Origin: Parelaphostrongylus tenuis
Taxonomy: Eukaryota; Nematoda; Chromadorea; Rhabditida; Metastrongylidae
Direction of reading: 5' to 3'
Assembly: GCA_019055375.1 (NCBI GenBank)
Contig: JAHQIW010000088.1
Coordinates: forward strand, 1-64,000
DNA: 64,000 nucleotides
The notes beneath the pieces are model-generated. The model saw nothing but the letters and a program-made list of their open reading frames with translations. It had not been told where the DNA came from and searched no databases. Shown here piece by piece: positions 24,601 through 38,500 of this stretch. How positions within the stretch are numbered: position 1 is the stretch's first letter; every line of letters starts with the position of its first letter. Both the position numbers and the translations under genes were made by a program.

Positions 24601-27600
24601 CAGCATCATTGATTGCTACGGTATTGAGGTAAGCTGCGGTTCAGATCGTGTGCCTTTTAAAACTCACATTGAACAACTCCACCATTTAAGCGCTACAACA
24701 ACAATGGATTAGAACAACTACTGATTAACACTGTTAATGAGAAGTTGGAGAGTGCGTTCATAAAGCAAACATTTCTGAACGAAATGGCATATTATGCTAA
24801 CGAAGGACTAGTATTCGACTGGAAGGTAATCCAAATAATTCGAAAATTTTGCGAAATCTGAAAAATGAAGAGGCAAAGCATAAAGGCAAAAGTGGATCGA
24901 GCCTGAATCTTTTCTTTTTATCATTGATTCGGTTTAGCTTGATAATTCTCATTAAATATTTGTGCATATGAAGTGGAGTTGTGTGAAGGAAACATTAAAG
25001 AAAACCAATCAGAGGACTCACTTGTTTAGTTGGAACTCTTCAAATCGCTTTGTGTAGATTAAGGAGCTTGTTATATTTCTATTACAGACTTTTCTGAAGT
25101 TTGTGATGGCCATATTCATTATTATGCACATTTCTTACCAAACTTGAGTAATCATTTATGAGCATGGAATTCTGGTAAGAGGAATTCTACGAACTGTGTG
25201 GAGTACCCTTAGAATTTCCACCCGTCTGTTACCTCATATCCAAAATTCCATGGAAGCAGTCTATTCTCTCCACAGCGATATCTACAGCTCTTTGTTTGCT
25301 GAATCCTTAACCCTTGAAGGTTGATGTTATATCACCAATATTATTTGAACTTGGGCGCCGCTAAAATGCCTTGTTGTTGATGAACAGATGCATTTGAGTT
25401 GTTCGCCCTAGTCGCATACGTGATGCATTCGAACAAGAGTGGGAGAAAATAGGCAAAGCAGCTTCCTTCAGATGCTGATGCCTTTTTTGAGGCAGCGACA
25501 GAATCCCAATAACAACTATTGTTCATACCCCCTAGTATACGTCTTATTTTTGCTTACAGCAATGCCAGTTACTTCTTTTGCGAAACAACTTTCGTAACAT
25601 CTCACCAATCCACTATCGTTAGACACCGTACGAAGAAATGTCCATTGTCTAGAACACTATGGGCGATGAAGCAGGTTTAATTTCTTTGGAGTCCCGAGAC
25701 ACTCGCTGCAAGACGTTTAGACGTCGTCACCGCAGGTAGTCCCAAGTGCTCTGGATTAGACGACTTGCTCTCTTCAGGCAACATCCAGATTTGTGAGGAG
25801 ATTTCGAAGATATTGATGTTTGGTTTGCTCTTTGCCATGTCATCGTATGGAAACTTGAACCTTATAATAGCCGAGCTGACCCTGCCGTTAAGACGATTCT
25901 GTTCGTCACTCTCTACATCCAAAACTATTTGCCAGTCAAACCAAAGCAGCATATCCTAATGAGGGGAAGAAATTTTGAAGATTCTCTGCTTATTCAACTC
26001 TAATGATTCATAGTCAGCGTACCTTCTCAGATACCATCGACGTTGGAAAATGAGAAAGTAATTGATTTACTTTGCAAAAAACCATATGGTCTCCTGCACC
26101 TCATTGATGACGAATGCAAATTTCCCAAGGTATGTTGCACATTCAATCTAAATTAGTAATTTATCAAAGAATGAGCTCTGTCAACATATCAGCATATATT
26201 TTACATGACTACTTAATTTATTCTCAAACATATGCAGACATCTGATGAGTCATATCTTCGACATTGCAATCTCAATCATCTCGATAAAAGCGTCTACGGA
26301 AAGGTAATTGTCAGTTTTCTAATCCATCCATTAATTAGCTTTTTTATAGTTCTCAATGAGATATAGCTCGAAGATGTGCAGTTTAGGCGAAGAACAAAGA
26401 TAAGCAACAGATGTTGGTCCGGCATTCATTCGGTACAACATGGTATAATGTCCACGGTTTTGTACAACGAAATAAACGTTCGCTACCAATTCAAATTGCT
26501 AACGTTTTGGCTAAGAGCCAAAATCCGGTGAGTGTCGCAGGTTAAAAAGTAGTGTGAAAGACAACTGTGTTAGCAAATTTTTAGTTGATATATTGATAAC
26601 ACCACTCCATTTGTTATACTAATGTTTCAACTGGCCTTTACCTTGTCTAGCAGTGGCCTATCGATGTATCAAGTCAGTAATGCTTATCCTCCCAGAGAAG
26701 TCTAGTATCAGCTTACCGACCTCGGAGCGATTCAGATTGCAAACGTGTTAACGGGTGTATGGTTCGGTGATTCATGAACACGAGATCGAACCACTGACCT
26801 TGTGTGAGACGCAGAGCACCTCTAAGCACTGCGCCACCTGCACTTTATTTGTAATACTATGGTGTGGAATCGGTAAACGTTTCTGACAACTGAGATTATT
26901 GGAAAAACTGCAAAATCTTCTTCATGACAGACTATCGGAAATCAAAAAATGTGGACAACTTAGCTCAGCACTTTCAACCAATATTTTTGATTCTCTTAAT
27001 TATTTCCTTCTGCAATTGGGCTTTCAGTCAGTCAAGTTACGAAGCTTGCTTCTCATTTGATTATGTTTGGCTCTATTTTCTTTCTTTGTGTCCTTTCGTA
27101 ATATACATTAGAGACCTCACATGATAGGTACGTTTCATCTAAGCTGAATTGGTGTGCAACAATCTCTGGTGAGACCTAGGAAAGTCATTGCTTTTCTGTC
27201 CAGGTATTACTCGAGACACGATTCCTTAAGCTTTCTCCGAAACCCAGCGGAATACAACTAGCAAATTACTAGCTGCTACATAGAGACTAATAAGATCTTT
27301 TTGTGCGGATGAGGCAATCAAGTTTTAATTAAGCCTGAGATGTCACGAACTGTGTGCATAGGTTGATGAGTATTATCAACTGAAATTCTTTTTATTAACC
27401 GCTTTTAGCGTTTTATGATGTAACAATTGTATGTCCAATATAGTTGAGTGGTATGCAAAACCTCGAACGTCGAGCGGTTTTGTACCAGCACTTCACCCTT
27501 TTGGCGGAACGCTAACCATTGCATTACCGGTAGTCGTTTTACTATGATTATTTCTGCAACACAATTGTACCAGTTTGTCAGCAATCAACGTCAACGGCCT

Positions 27601-30600
27601 GTCAAGCGGATATGGGCATTGAAGACAGTCACATTCCTTTTATTGACCACTTTTAGTGATGATGTGATGTTAAAATTATATATCTAAATTAGCACCTGCC
27701 CCCGGAATGGGTGAAATGCGGATTCGAATACCGTCCGATGTTCGAAGTTTTGCATATCATTGAGCAATATTGGATATATAATTGTTGATGAGTAATCGTC
27801 ACAAGTTACAGACTCTGAGGTGATAATGATCAACTGCAGGATGATGAGGAGAAATGGGAAATTGAAGGTGCTTAGCAAGTTTTTGGATTTCTATCCAGTG
27901 TGATTTTCAGGTGATTTCCATGCTATTTCGATCGATGGCCAGTGATCGCGAGTATGCCGACTACACGGTATATGCTGCAAATCAATTCAATACAAGTTCT
28001 ACGGCATTGATTGAAGAAATTTTGAGGTAATACATTTTTGAATGAGTAGTAACAGTTCCCGCAAACCTTCCTTACGAATCTGTAAACGACGTTGACAACT
28101 GTAAATCATCTTATTTCACAGAGATTTCGAATTCAGTGTTCCGAAAGTAATATGCAACAGTTCTTGACAATCCGAGTATACAACATGTACTCGTTTTGGA
28201 TGCCCTATTAGTGCGAAAAAACCGAAAACATCTCTGTATAAATTGTTATCATACCAATATTAACTATATTTCAAATCTGTACTTATAGTGGTCGGTCACA
28301 TTTCATACGGTGCCTGAAATCGAATAACGAACGTCTTCCGGCCACCTTTGACACGACTACATTGGCTCGTCAGCTGAACGCTTTCTCTGTTCTAGAGACG
28401 TTACATTTTCGACAAGTAGGATTTCCAATACGAATCCCATTCAAGCGATTCACACAGAGGTATTCTCGCTGTTAATAAGAAAAATCTGATTTGCTGTCTC
28501 TGATCTGGTCTGCTCCAACCTGCTGACCTGATCAAAAAGTAATCGTGGTTCTTCTCTGCTAGACGGCGACATATAGAGAAAAAACCCCTTTCCCTGGAAA
28601 AGAACTTTTCATACGGGCATTAGTAATCATCCGCAAGCTTAAATATCTGACTAGAGGGCTACGTGGCCGTTTTTGAAGAAGCCTTTTCATAATGCTGTAG
28701 CATTCAAAATAAAATTATGCTTTACCCTTCAAAGCGGAGAAATATTCTGAAAAACAAAAACTGTAGTCCATTCGTGAATCGCGCCAACGCGATCGATCCA
28801 TCGATCGCAGAACGCCGTGTTGAATCCACGGTCAGCAAACACTTAGCCCCACACCCAGCGCACACTCAGCGCAAGCCCAGCCCACACACAGCGCACACCC
28901 AACCCACACCCAGCCCACACACTGCAAGTTTTTGTCCTCGTTGAGGGCTTCGCTTTTGTTGTCGATCGCGTCGGATCTTCTTTGGCGGGCACATCTCAAA
29001 GGAGAAGCTTCACTCGACGATATCCTTAGACCAAACGTGTTAAAACGATAGCCGAATAGATTCTTTTTTACCACCCTCGTGCTACAGGCTTGGCACTTTG
29101 GCTCTTTTTTGGTCCTTCTTCACAGTGTTTTTCTGAACTGCGCTAAACCCAGTATTATTAGCATCCAAGTGATTTTCTCTTTTTCTTGAACGGCGTAGTA
29201 TGCTGGTTGAGCACGTCTCCTTGCAACCTCTGGGATAGCCTGTCTGCGGCGTTCTGTAGGACATTCGTTATCGACTGCCGGAGAGTGTTGAGGGGGGAGG
29301 GGGTTTAGCCCGCTCGCCGTGACGATCATCACAACCACTCAACCCACGACTCCCACACATTCTCTACTAACAAAGGAAACACTGCGATATTTATCGTTGT
29401 AAAAAAGCGGCTTTTCACCGTAAGAAACATAAACACTCTTCCTCCAAAATCAATAATTAAACATCGAAGATGAACACAAATAAGCAAAATCTTGATACGT
29501 TCGCTTATGAACTAGGAGATAAATGAGTATTTGTTACTTTGAGTAAAATAAGTATTAACCTGCAATGACTTAGCGTCGATAAGTTTTCTCATCGGATATT
29601 TCTCTTCTAAATCTATTTATTTTCTGATTTCAGTTATCGATGCCTTTTGCCATCTGAAATTGCTTTTTGCCAGAATCAGAAAGAAATCATCGTTGATATT
29701 CTCGATGGACAAGGCGTCAGGTTTGCAAATGACTTTAAAATTGGTGAGTCAGTTTTATTTGATCGTCCTTATTTTGATTTACAGCTTTGTTTTTGTTCAT
29801 CAGGATATCGCATAACATTTTAAGGTCTCAGCTATGTGTTTCTGCGTAATCGACTTGCTGATCAGTTGCTGGCAACTGCTGAACGAGTTCAACGGGATGC
29901 GGCTCACATCATTCAGAAGACGATCCGAATGTACATAGTGCGAAAGAGATACCTTCGCAAGCGCAATGCCGTTATCCGAATTCAAGCTGCAGTTCGAGGT
30001 TGGAAGGCGAGGTGAATCTACTATTGATATCGATTGAGGTCACTCATCAACGCAGCTATTTTGACAATATTCAAATTTTTTGAAAAATATAGCAATGCTG
30101 TGATTTATGTACCAGCTTGTGACATTTCTAGAAGACTAATTTTTCAATGCTATGACAAGTCCTATATGAATATGTTTTTTTTTTAAACACAATTTCATTA
30201 CTCCGGAATTCTGGTATTTTTACTGCTTTTTTCGCAGTGTTATGATGCTACATATATTCCTTAGAGAATTGAGCGGTGGACAAAAACACGGCCTCAGGCG
30301 GGAATCGAACCCGCGTAATATATATATTTGTATATTTGTATATTTAACATCATAACACTGCATAAAAAAGCAGTAGAAATACCAGAATCTCGGAGTTTCA
30401 GATCTAACAGTGGCTGTCAGCTGAACTGGGTTTATATAGCGAAATCGCATACCTGACCAAACCTGTAAAGGTCGATGGCTGATAGCTAACATAGAGATAT
30501 TTATGAATGAGAGGTGGTGCAAAAGTGCCTCGGTGGTGTAGTGGTAGAGCACGCGTCTCTGAATAGATGAAACGCGGAATCGATTCCCGCCTGAGGCCAT

Positions 30601-33600
30601 TTTTGCCCACAACTGAATTCTCTTAGGAATATATGTAACAGTTCGTTAATGTAAATGTGCAATTTCCTACACGACTTAGCATTCCGTTGATTACGAATAT
30701 CTTTTAGAAGCTATGTGTTGTCGCGAGCACTGTCGTTCATCTAACCTAGTGTAATATGGCATCTAGAAGCGCATACTCTTCAACATTAATGGAATTCATC
30801 TTCTACTACAGCAAATGGCGCTTGCAGTTTTAGATGCGATGTATCTAACTCCTTGGTAAAAAAAAAAACAACAGGAAATTGATGCAGATGACTAGCATGC
30901 GATCAGTTTTAGAGAAAATCGAGCGATCACCAATCGAAATCTCTTTCAAACGAACATGGATAGTCTGCGGGGAGTGCCACTAATTCCCAGCAAATTATCG
31001 TTTTCACTGGATTGTGCAGAAGGAATTAGGCTTGTTCAATCACACACTAATGCACAGTGGTTATAGATGAAAAAAGGGTAGAGGTTAAAGCTCCCGGCGA
31101 CGATCATTTCCCGAGAGATGCGCCACTCATTCGTCTTCAAACAGAATCTTTTATTTGAGCACCTTTAGCACTGGTATAATGTAATAATATGCCCAGAGAT
31201 GTAGAGTGATGTGCAAAATTTTTGCGTCAGTTTTCATTCGAGCCCACATTTCACCCTATTTGAAGGCGCGTGCTCGAACCGTTGCACTACCGACGCCCGT
31301 TTTGACACCTCTTTTTGAATGTGAGTTAGAGTCCCACATCACTCTACATCGCTGGGTACATTCTTCTTCAATTTTTAACTTCCTTTGAGGTAAATGTATG
31401 GATATCTTTACAATGACTCGCGGTGGCCTCCCGCTGTATCAAGTCAGTGCTGCTTATCCTCTCAGATAAGTCAGAGCCAGTCTGGTATCTACCGATCCCG
31501 GAGGGACGGATGGCTTGTTGAGCCATGTTCGCGAGATCGAACCATAGACCTTGTGTGCGACGCAGCGCTTCTTTGAAACGTCACCTGCGCGTAGTTATAG
31601 ATAGGTGCGAATTTGGGGCGCGGAAACGTGTCAGCGTGACAAGTATAGTGCTAAGACAGATTTCTAGTCCATAAAGGAGTTATTTTCAGATGAAAGATAG
31701 AACATTTTACGCGAATTATACTATATAAAGTCCTTTCTAATTAATAATCTCTTATAATACTTTCAGAAAAGAGTCCTGTGTTCTTCGCGAGCAGATATTC
31801 AATAAACTAAGCAATCAAACGAAACGGAACCGTCGCTTGAGCGTGTATTATGAAGCGCTCAAAAGCGAGTATTCCGATCAGGTGCACACATTACTCGCTA
31901 ATTCTCTGAAAATAATTAATTACGTGTTCTCTGGTCATTGTAGAAGTGTCCTTCGGTGTTATTTGGATTTATGGACACCAAAAACATGCCATGGAAGGAG
32001 GTCGAGAGCCCCTCATTCAAAGACTCGAAACCAAACGATGATAACATCAAGATTACCACGAACTATCTGCCAATAAAGTTGAAAAGACACATAGATATAA
32101 TCGAGCCCACGTCCATTGAGAAATTTGCAGCAGAGAATTTCAAGGTTTGCAGATGTTAATCAATCGATATTACTTATGACAATTATTGAGACTATCCGTT
32201 ATGGTTAATAATATATTATTCATTGTAATATGACCCTTTTTTCGAGCAGGCATGAGTCTTTTAATAGCAAAACCTGTTCAGTACTTGCTGACTCTCTTAC
32301 TGTTTTACTTGGTCAGAGTCTGGAAAACTCAAAATTCCCACCCAGCTTGCTCAGCCACACACTTTATTGACCTTAGCGAAAAATTCAGTGCCCGAATTCA
32401 AGTCAAGAGAACTAAAGAAGGAGGACGTCTGAATGAAGTTGTTTACCACTTGAGCCTCCACTTGTTGAAAAGTGGCTGTAAAGAGTTTTTCATTCCTGAG
32501 AAATGTGCCCTGCCTCTGGTTGAAAAATTTGGTTGACATTGAGTGAATGTCACACGTAATTACAAGGCATTTTGTTAGCGATTTTTATTGATTTAATCAG
32601 GAATTGCTTATCCGCTTTGCGAGAAACTACAGATTAATTGTCTAAATCTGGTGCTAAAAGTTCTCTACACGTGCATGTGGTTTCCGTGTTTCTAGCGGAG
32701 TAGTAGTTGAATTGTACGGTAGATGTGAAACATAATTTTATCTTGAATTTCACAGCGTTATAAAAGGGTCTTTTTGAAAAACCGCCACGTAACGCATTAG
32801 CCAAAGATTTAAGCTTTCAAATGATTACTATTACTCTTACGAAAAGTCCCTGTCCAGCGAAAGGCGTCGATTTTTAATTTGGTCCCCGCTAACCGCATTG
32901 AACTCAAATTGCCTTTTACGAACAACCATATGTGGAATGTTAAGGGACATCTACTCGAACCCAGGCGAGGGCCGATATTAACACCATTTCTGCACAAGGA
33001 ATGCAATGCCGATTTCCGACTCTCATTAGAGATTTTCAAATTAATACTGAAGTATATGAACGACCAAACTTTGAGCAGAGAACAACTGGATGATCTTGGC
33101 CGATATATTGTAAAGCAGGTAAGGATTCGTTGTATTAGTTGTAATATTGTTAAAATAACGCCGTTGCATTACTTTCAAACAGTGCTGTGCACCATCACCA
33201 CTACTGTTTATTGCCAACAGTGCAGTAAATTTTATGTAAGGGGTTAAATCTAGAACTTACGCATCTTTTTTTTTTATTGTGCTTGAGTGTATTTGAAACA
33301 AGAGGTGTAATCTCATAGTTTGATTTGAGTATACTGAAACGGTAGCAGAACGGAAAGTGTGTAAAATCGGCATTGTAACTTCATTGGAGCAGCAGCTCTG
33401 CCTCTCTAAGCCGCAATTAAAGATACAGAAATTTCTTGAACGACAGTTATCAAATGTCATGAATATCAGTTCACAGCGTCGTTGTCCCAACGTATTCCTG
33501 TGTTCAGGCTTGAATTAATAGTTGATTATCAATTTTGTAGTCGTTTGATTTACGTGAAATCTTGTAATCGTCCAGGGAATCAACCACCCATGTCAGCGAG

Positions 33601-33904
33601 ATGAAATATTTGTGCAGTTATGCAATCAAATCTACCGAAACCCGAATAAGGAAGCTCAGTCAAGGTGTTGTCGGCTGTTGTTGCACGCAGTTGGGACATT
33701 CGCTCCTACCAAATCTGTGCTTCCGATGCTAATCAGGTAATATTTGTTTTTCATGATATGTTTGTATCTGGTCTGGAGAAGGCTTAGTTGATCAAAAGTC
33801 ATGAAAAGAAATTATATGAAAAAGTATACTAAGAAGCCATTCAATTGGATTGAATTAAGAAAAGATCTTTATTTTTACTCCTTTTAGCAGCATTACGAAT
33901 GTAC

Positions 33905-33945
<41 letters not shown>

Positions 33946-34267
33946 CATTCGTACATGTAATATGTACATACATTTGTATGTAAATGTATGTATATATATA
34001 TATATATATATGTATATGTAAACATATATATACCTAATGGTGTTAATGATGTGCAGAACTTTGACGTCAGGCAGGATTCGAACCCGCATTTCACCCTTTC
34101 CAAGGGCGCGTGGTTAACCAATTTCACGGCAGTCAACTGCTTTGCCGCCACTCTTTAAACGCTACAACGCTTCAGTCTGTCAGCAATTAGCCGTCAACGG
34201 TCTGGTATGGTAGTCGATATCGGCGACTATATATAGACATTCACTTATACATGTATATACATATATA

Positions 34268-34298
<31 letters not shown>

Positions 34299-35529
34299 CT
34301 CGCACAAGCAATGAGCTTTTGACTCGTTTAGGGTTGGCTGCGACAGCTACGATACTTTGTATCGAAGAAAGAGTGGTAGTAGAGCAATGGCATCTGTGGT
34401 GTAGTGGTTAGCACGCGCCCATGGTATGGCGAAACCCGAGTATAACTCCCGCCTAAGGTCGAGCGTTTTTCATATCACTCAACACTCCCGGAAGCAATTG
34501 AGGAGTTCAGTAGAACGCTCTTAATATATTTTGGGAGGTCTTTTTCTGCACTGAGTCTTGTGTAGCGCTTCTCTTGCAGCTTCTGTGGACAACAACGATC
34601 GTCTCTTCAAACCCAACTACTAAATACTATTGCGAGACGAATGAATATTCCAGATAATGAGGTATTTCAGAGAACGAATTTCATTCAATCTTCGATCCGA
34701 TAGAGGAAGTCGTAATGTTACTAAGAACTTCTGTTAAAAGTGTATCACGATTTCGAATCATTGGTCCTTGTTGGCCTATGTCTCGGCAATTTTGCCTTTT
34801 TCGGAGGCTTTTCTTTCGTTAAGTTTTGATGATCGAGATCATCTTCATAGCATTCACATGAGGTAGTGAAGTAGCGCTGTGAGGAAAGCGAGGTCGCTCA
34901 ATCTTCAGCTATCGCCATCATGAATAGTGGTGAAAAACCTTCTCTCAGCGATGAACAATTCTTGAGAATAAGAGGATTTATGAAGTATTCATTTATTCAA
35001 ATCTATGAATATGGACTTTCATCGATTTTCTGTGCTCTACAAAACGGTGCACTTTTTGTGTTACCTTTGCCTTGCTGTGCTCGCTTAGAAAAAGAGTATT
35101 ACACCACCTTTACGTTTATTATTTTCTTCTAGTAAACTGAGGCTGCTTCTCATCTAGGAACTGCTTGAGTCTTGATAGATCGCTGCCCAGAGAGGATGAT
35201 GCGAAGGTGGCTTTCGAAAGATCGAAGAAGGGTGCTGGCCAGATGGCATTAGGCTTAAACAGAACTTTTGAGTGTGTGGCTTCATTCAGTGCATGTGTTC
35301 CCTTACTGCGATTCAGAAGCGGTCGCGCTTGAGACTCACCGAAATGAGGTCGTAGTTGCTCGTTATGAGCAGAAGAGTGGCAACCTTGATCTCCCTGAGA
35401 GTGGAGATCGTGTCACTAAGAGCAAAGCAGAGGACCAGCGAGACATACTGAAGTCATGCATTACTTAGGTTACATTAGCTTTTTATGTACACGGCAGAAA
35501 TAGTTTGAGATACAAAAAACAAGTATATA

Positions 35530-35571
<42 letters not shown>

Positions 35572-38500
35572 ATATAAAGTAATGTACTAGCTTCTGCCAA
35601 TTACATCATAGTTTTCTCTAAACTCTGGTAAACGTCAGATGAAGAATTATTTTTTCGTCAGACTGCTCGCCTTCTACCCGCATCTTTTCTTGAGATGAGA
35701 GCTATTTACAATCTTCACAATCCAGCGGTGGAGGTTAACAGCCAGGATGGTCAGACTCATGTTGTTGAGGCTCATTCGTGGATAACAAATGAAGAACTGG
35801 TGAATAAAGTTCTTCGGCACAGGTTTGTTGTTCTTTGCTTGGAATGAGGAGTGAATCCTCGTGAAATAACTTACTCACAGGGGAATCGGAAATCCAAATG
35901 GATGGGGTATCGAGTTGGAAACGAAATCAATGCTTTACTATCCGACCGCTGCCCATTTTCTACACGATGTTATATCAGAAATCGAACTTGGAAAGGAGGA
36001 AAATAAAAAGTCAGTGGAGCTTGCGATGCCTCTGAAATACTAACTAATCATTTTTTAAGATAATGTCTTTCAGATCTTTTTTTTTCTACCATCCCAATGA
36101 GAGAACGCTATCTCCAGCGGGCATCAGAAAGGCAGATTTACAAGTTGGACCCACTCAGGTTAGAATGTGAGTAACTTTAGCAGAATTTCAAGTGCACGGC
36201 TTTGACTTAACTTCAACTCAATCCATAAAGGAGCCCTGTGGTTAGACGTCATATGCGACAATTATGCAATGAGAGTCGTGAATTGTCACGGTCGTTGGAT
36301 GCTATGAACACATCACGAAGTGCACCACGTCGTGAAAGGTCGTTTGACTCGCAAGCAAGTAGCATCTCCTCATCACAGTTACTCGGACAAAATTATCGCG
36401 AAGTTGAGGGCGAATGTGAGCCGGAGTACTGCTACGCACTGCCTGTCAAACCAGATTTGTTGAATGGTTAGTATTATTTCACACTTTTTTCAACTTTGCA
36501 ATTTCTGTAGTGAAGGAAACCCTCAACCTAACTTATGTCCAGTATGTCGTTCACAGCGCGGCTCTTATGCAAATATACACTGTGGAACTGGACACTCTGA
36601 GGACATTCCATCTCATCCACACAAACACTCAGAAATGGCGAACATAGTAAGTAATTTCTTAACCAGCGATTTTTTCAGATAGGTTTTTTGATCAATCAAA
36701 TTATTTTTCAATTACGGAAAGTTGTTTTTCACTAATTATGATTTTGTTGATTATAGTTAGCTCTACTATCCAGCACTCGTCGTGGCTGAAAGTGTTCTTC
36801 ACTGTCGAAGTGTAATTCACTCGTTTTGGCTAGATAACTTTAGCAAGATCTCAGAAGTTTATAAGGGCTTTACTGTTTCTTACAAGAGTACTGTTAAAAG
36901 TCGACGTGTTCCAGAAGATATTGAAATTTGGGCAAAAGCGTATTCACTTACCGGCATGGGTTGACGATCCTATGAAAGGTTTAGCGCGTCTTTTGAAACA
37001 TCAGGCAAAGCAAACTTTCCTTATGAGCAATTTACCAGTTGGATGAAAACTGCGTTATGGTTCCTACAGCCTTTTTGGCGCCACGAAGACAGGTTATTCA
37101 TGTATCAAGTAGTACTTGCTGAATACTTTTGCTGTTTTGATGAAAAACTGTGTTAATGACTTCTTGTAAACCGACTTCTCTAATTTCGGTATGACTATCC
37201 AAGCATAATTTCTTTGTTGATCAAGCCTCAGCACGAGGTGTTTATTATGATTCTTATTCAGCGCTAATGTTTCGACGCGTTTCATCCTCTTCAAAGCCAA
37301 TCTTTTGAATTGGTCTTCCACTGTCGTCCATCTCAAAGTGACACTTCATCTTCGTCTCGCTCAAGTCGAACCTTCTTTTAGTGGAGCATCGTCAGAGCGA
37401 TGAAACTCACTCGGAGAGCTCCTCAAATAGAAGATAAATCGCATGTGAACTGTCCTGCAGAAGTCGGTATCATTGACGGGTTCCACAGAGCGCTCTGAAA
37501 AAGACGAGACGAGTCCAAACGTTAGCTAAATAACACTATTGTTGACACCTCGTGCTACAGGCTTAATCATTGAATAAAGGTGTTGATCATGTTGGTAATA
37601 GTTAAGAATGTCACTTCTACGTCAAACTTTAAAATGCCACTTTTTATATCTTCTAATTACTCTTCGTCAGACTCATGTATGCGATGAATTCAGGCTTGGG
37701 ACAACATATGTAAAGATTTTGCATCAGAAATAAGGATAAACATAATTATTCAAAGAACATATACTATAGATTTTTCAGGTGACCCCGGTCGAGCCAACAG
37801 TTTGTCGGATCTCACCTCAGTCATGCATCAGGTAAGAGATCATAGTTGAGTTTAGATTTTTTCTCGGCTACAACTCTTTATAGTGAGGAGCAATTGAGCT
37901 CTACTCAAAGCGTATACGTTTGAAAGTCCTCCCCAATTTCTTTTCAGTTATGCACTTTATCCTTGTGTGATTGTATAACCGTCTGTGAAATATGCCTTTC
38001 ATTATCTAAATGTACCTCTGCATGACAGTCACTAATTCAATTGTTTCCATATTTCTTGCTTCAAAAATTATTTGTGTAATTCTATTTTATTTTATTTTTC
38101 AACACTCATTACCATACAGGCACAACGGCACACAAGAAAGAGCGAGTGAACACCTTAACGCCGATCTATCGAACCAGTACTATGCTTCGAGTGTAGTACG
38201 TTTTATTTGATTGATTAGTCGTCGTTTACTTTCTCTTTTTCCTTGTATATACTTCAATAGCCAAATACTGATTATCAGCATGAAGCGACTTGCTTTTTTG
38301 ATCATTTTACCATCTTATTGATGTCAGTTATGTTGAGTGACTTACAGAACTTTGAACGTCGGTGGGTAGTTGAACCCGCGTTCCACCTTTACTGGGGTCG
38401 CGTGCTAACCACAGCACTACCGTGGCTCCTGTTCTGCTACCACTCTTCCTCGAATATAAGGATAAAATATCGATTCTGTTAGCAACGAGCCGTCATAAAT

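Noticed and set aside
30529..30598. Functional tRNA gene
   Set aside because: The acceptor-like stem and boxes are good, but the T-arm is self-palindromic and rearranged, no clear anticodon arm fits, and the segment repeats inside an inverted-repeat element.
32252..32536. 94-residue + strand ORF as a myosin exon
   Set aside because: No MyTH4 likeness, no phase-compatible splice sites, and it lies between exons that join directly.
33841..34151. Tyr/Ile-rich - strand ORFs near 34 kb (and similar at 52 and 60 kb)
   Set aside because: They translate TA microsatellites.
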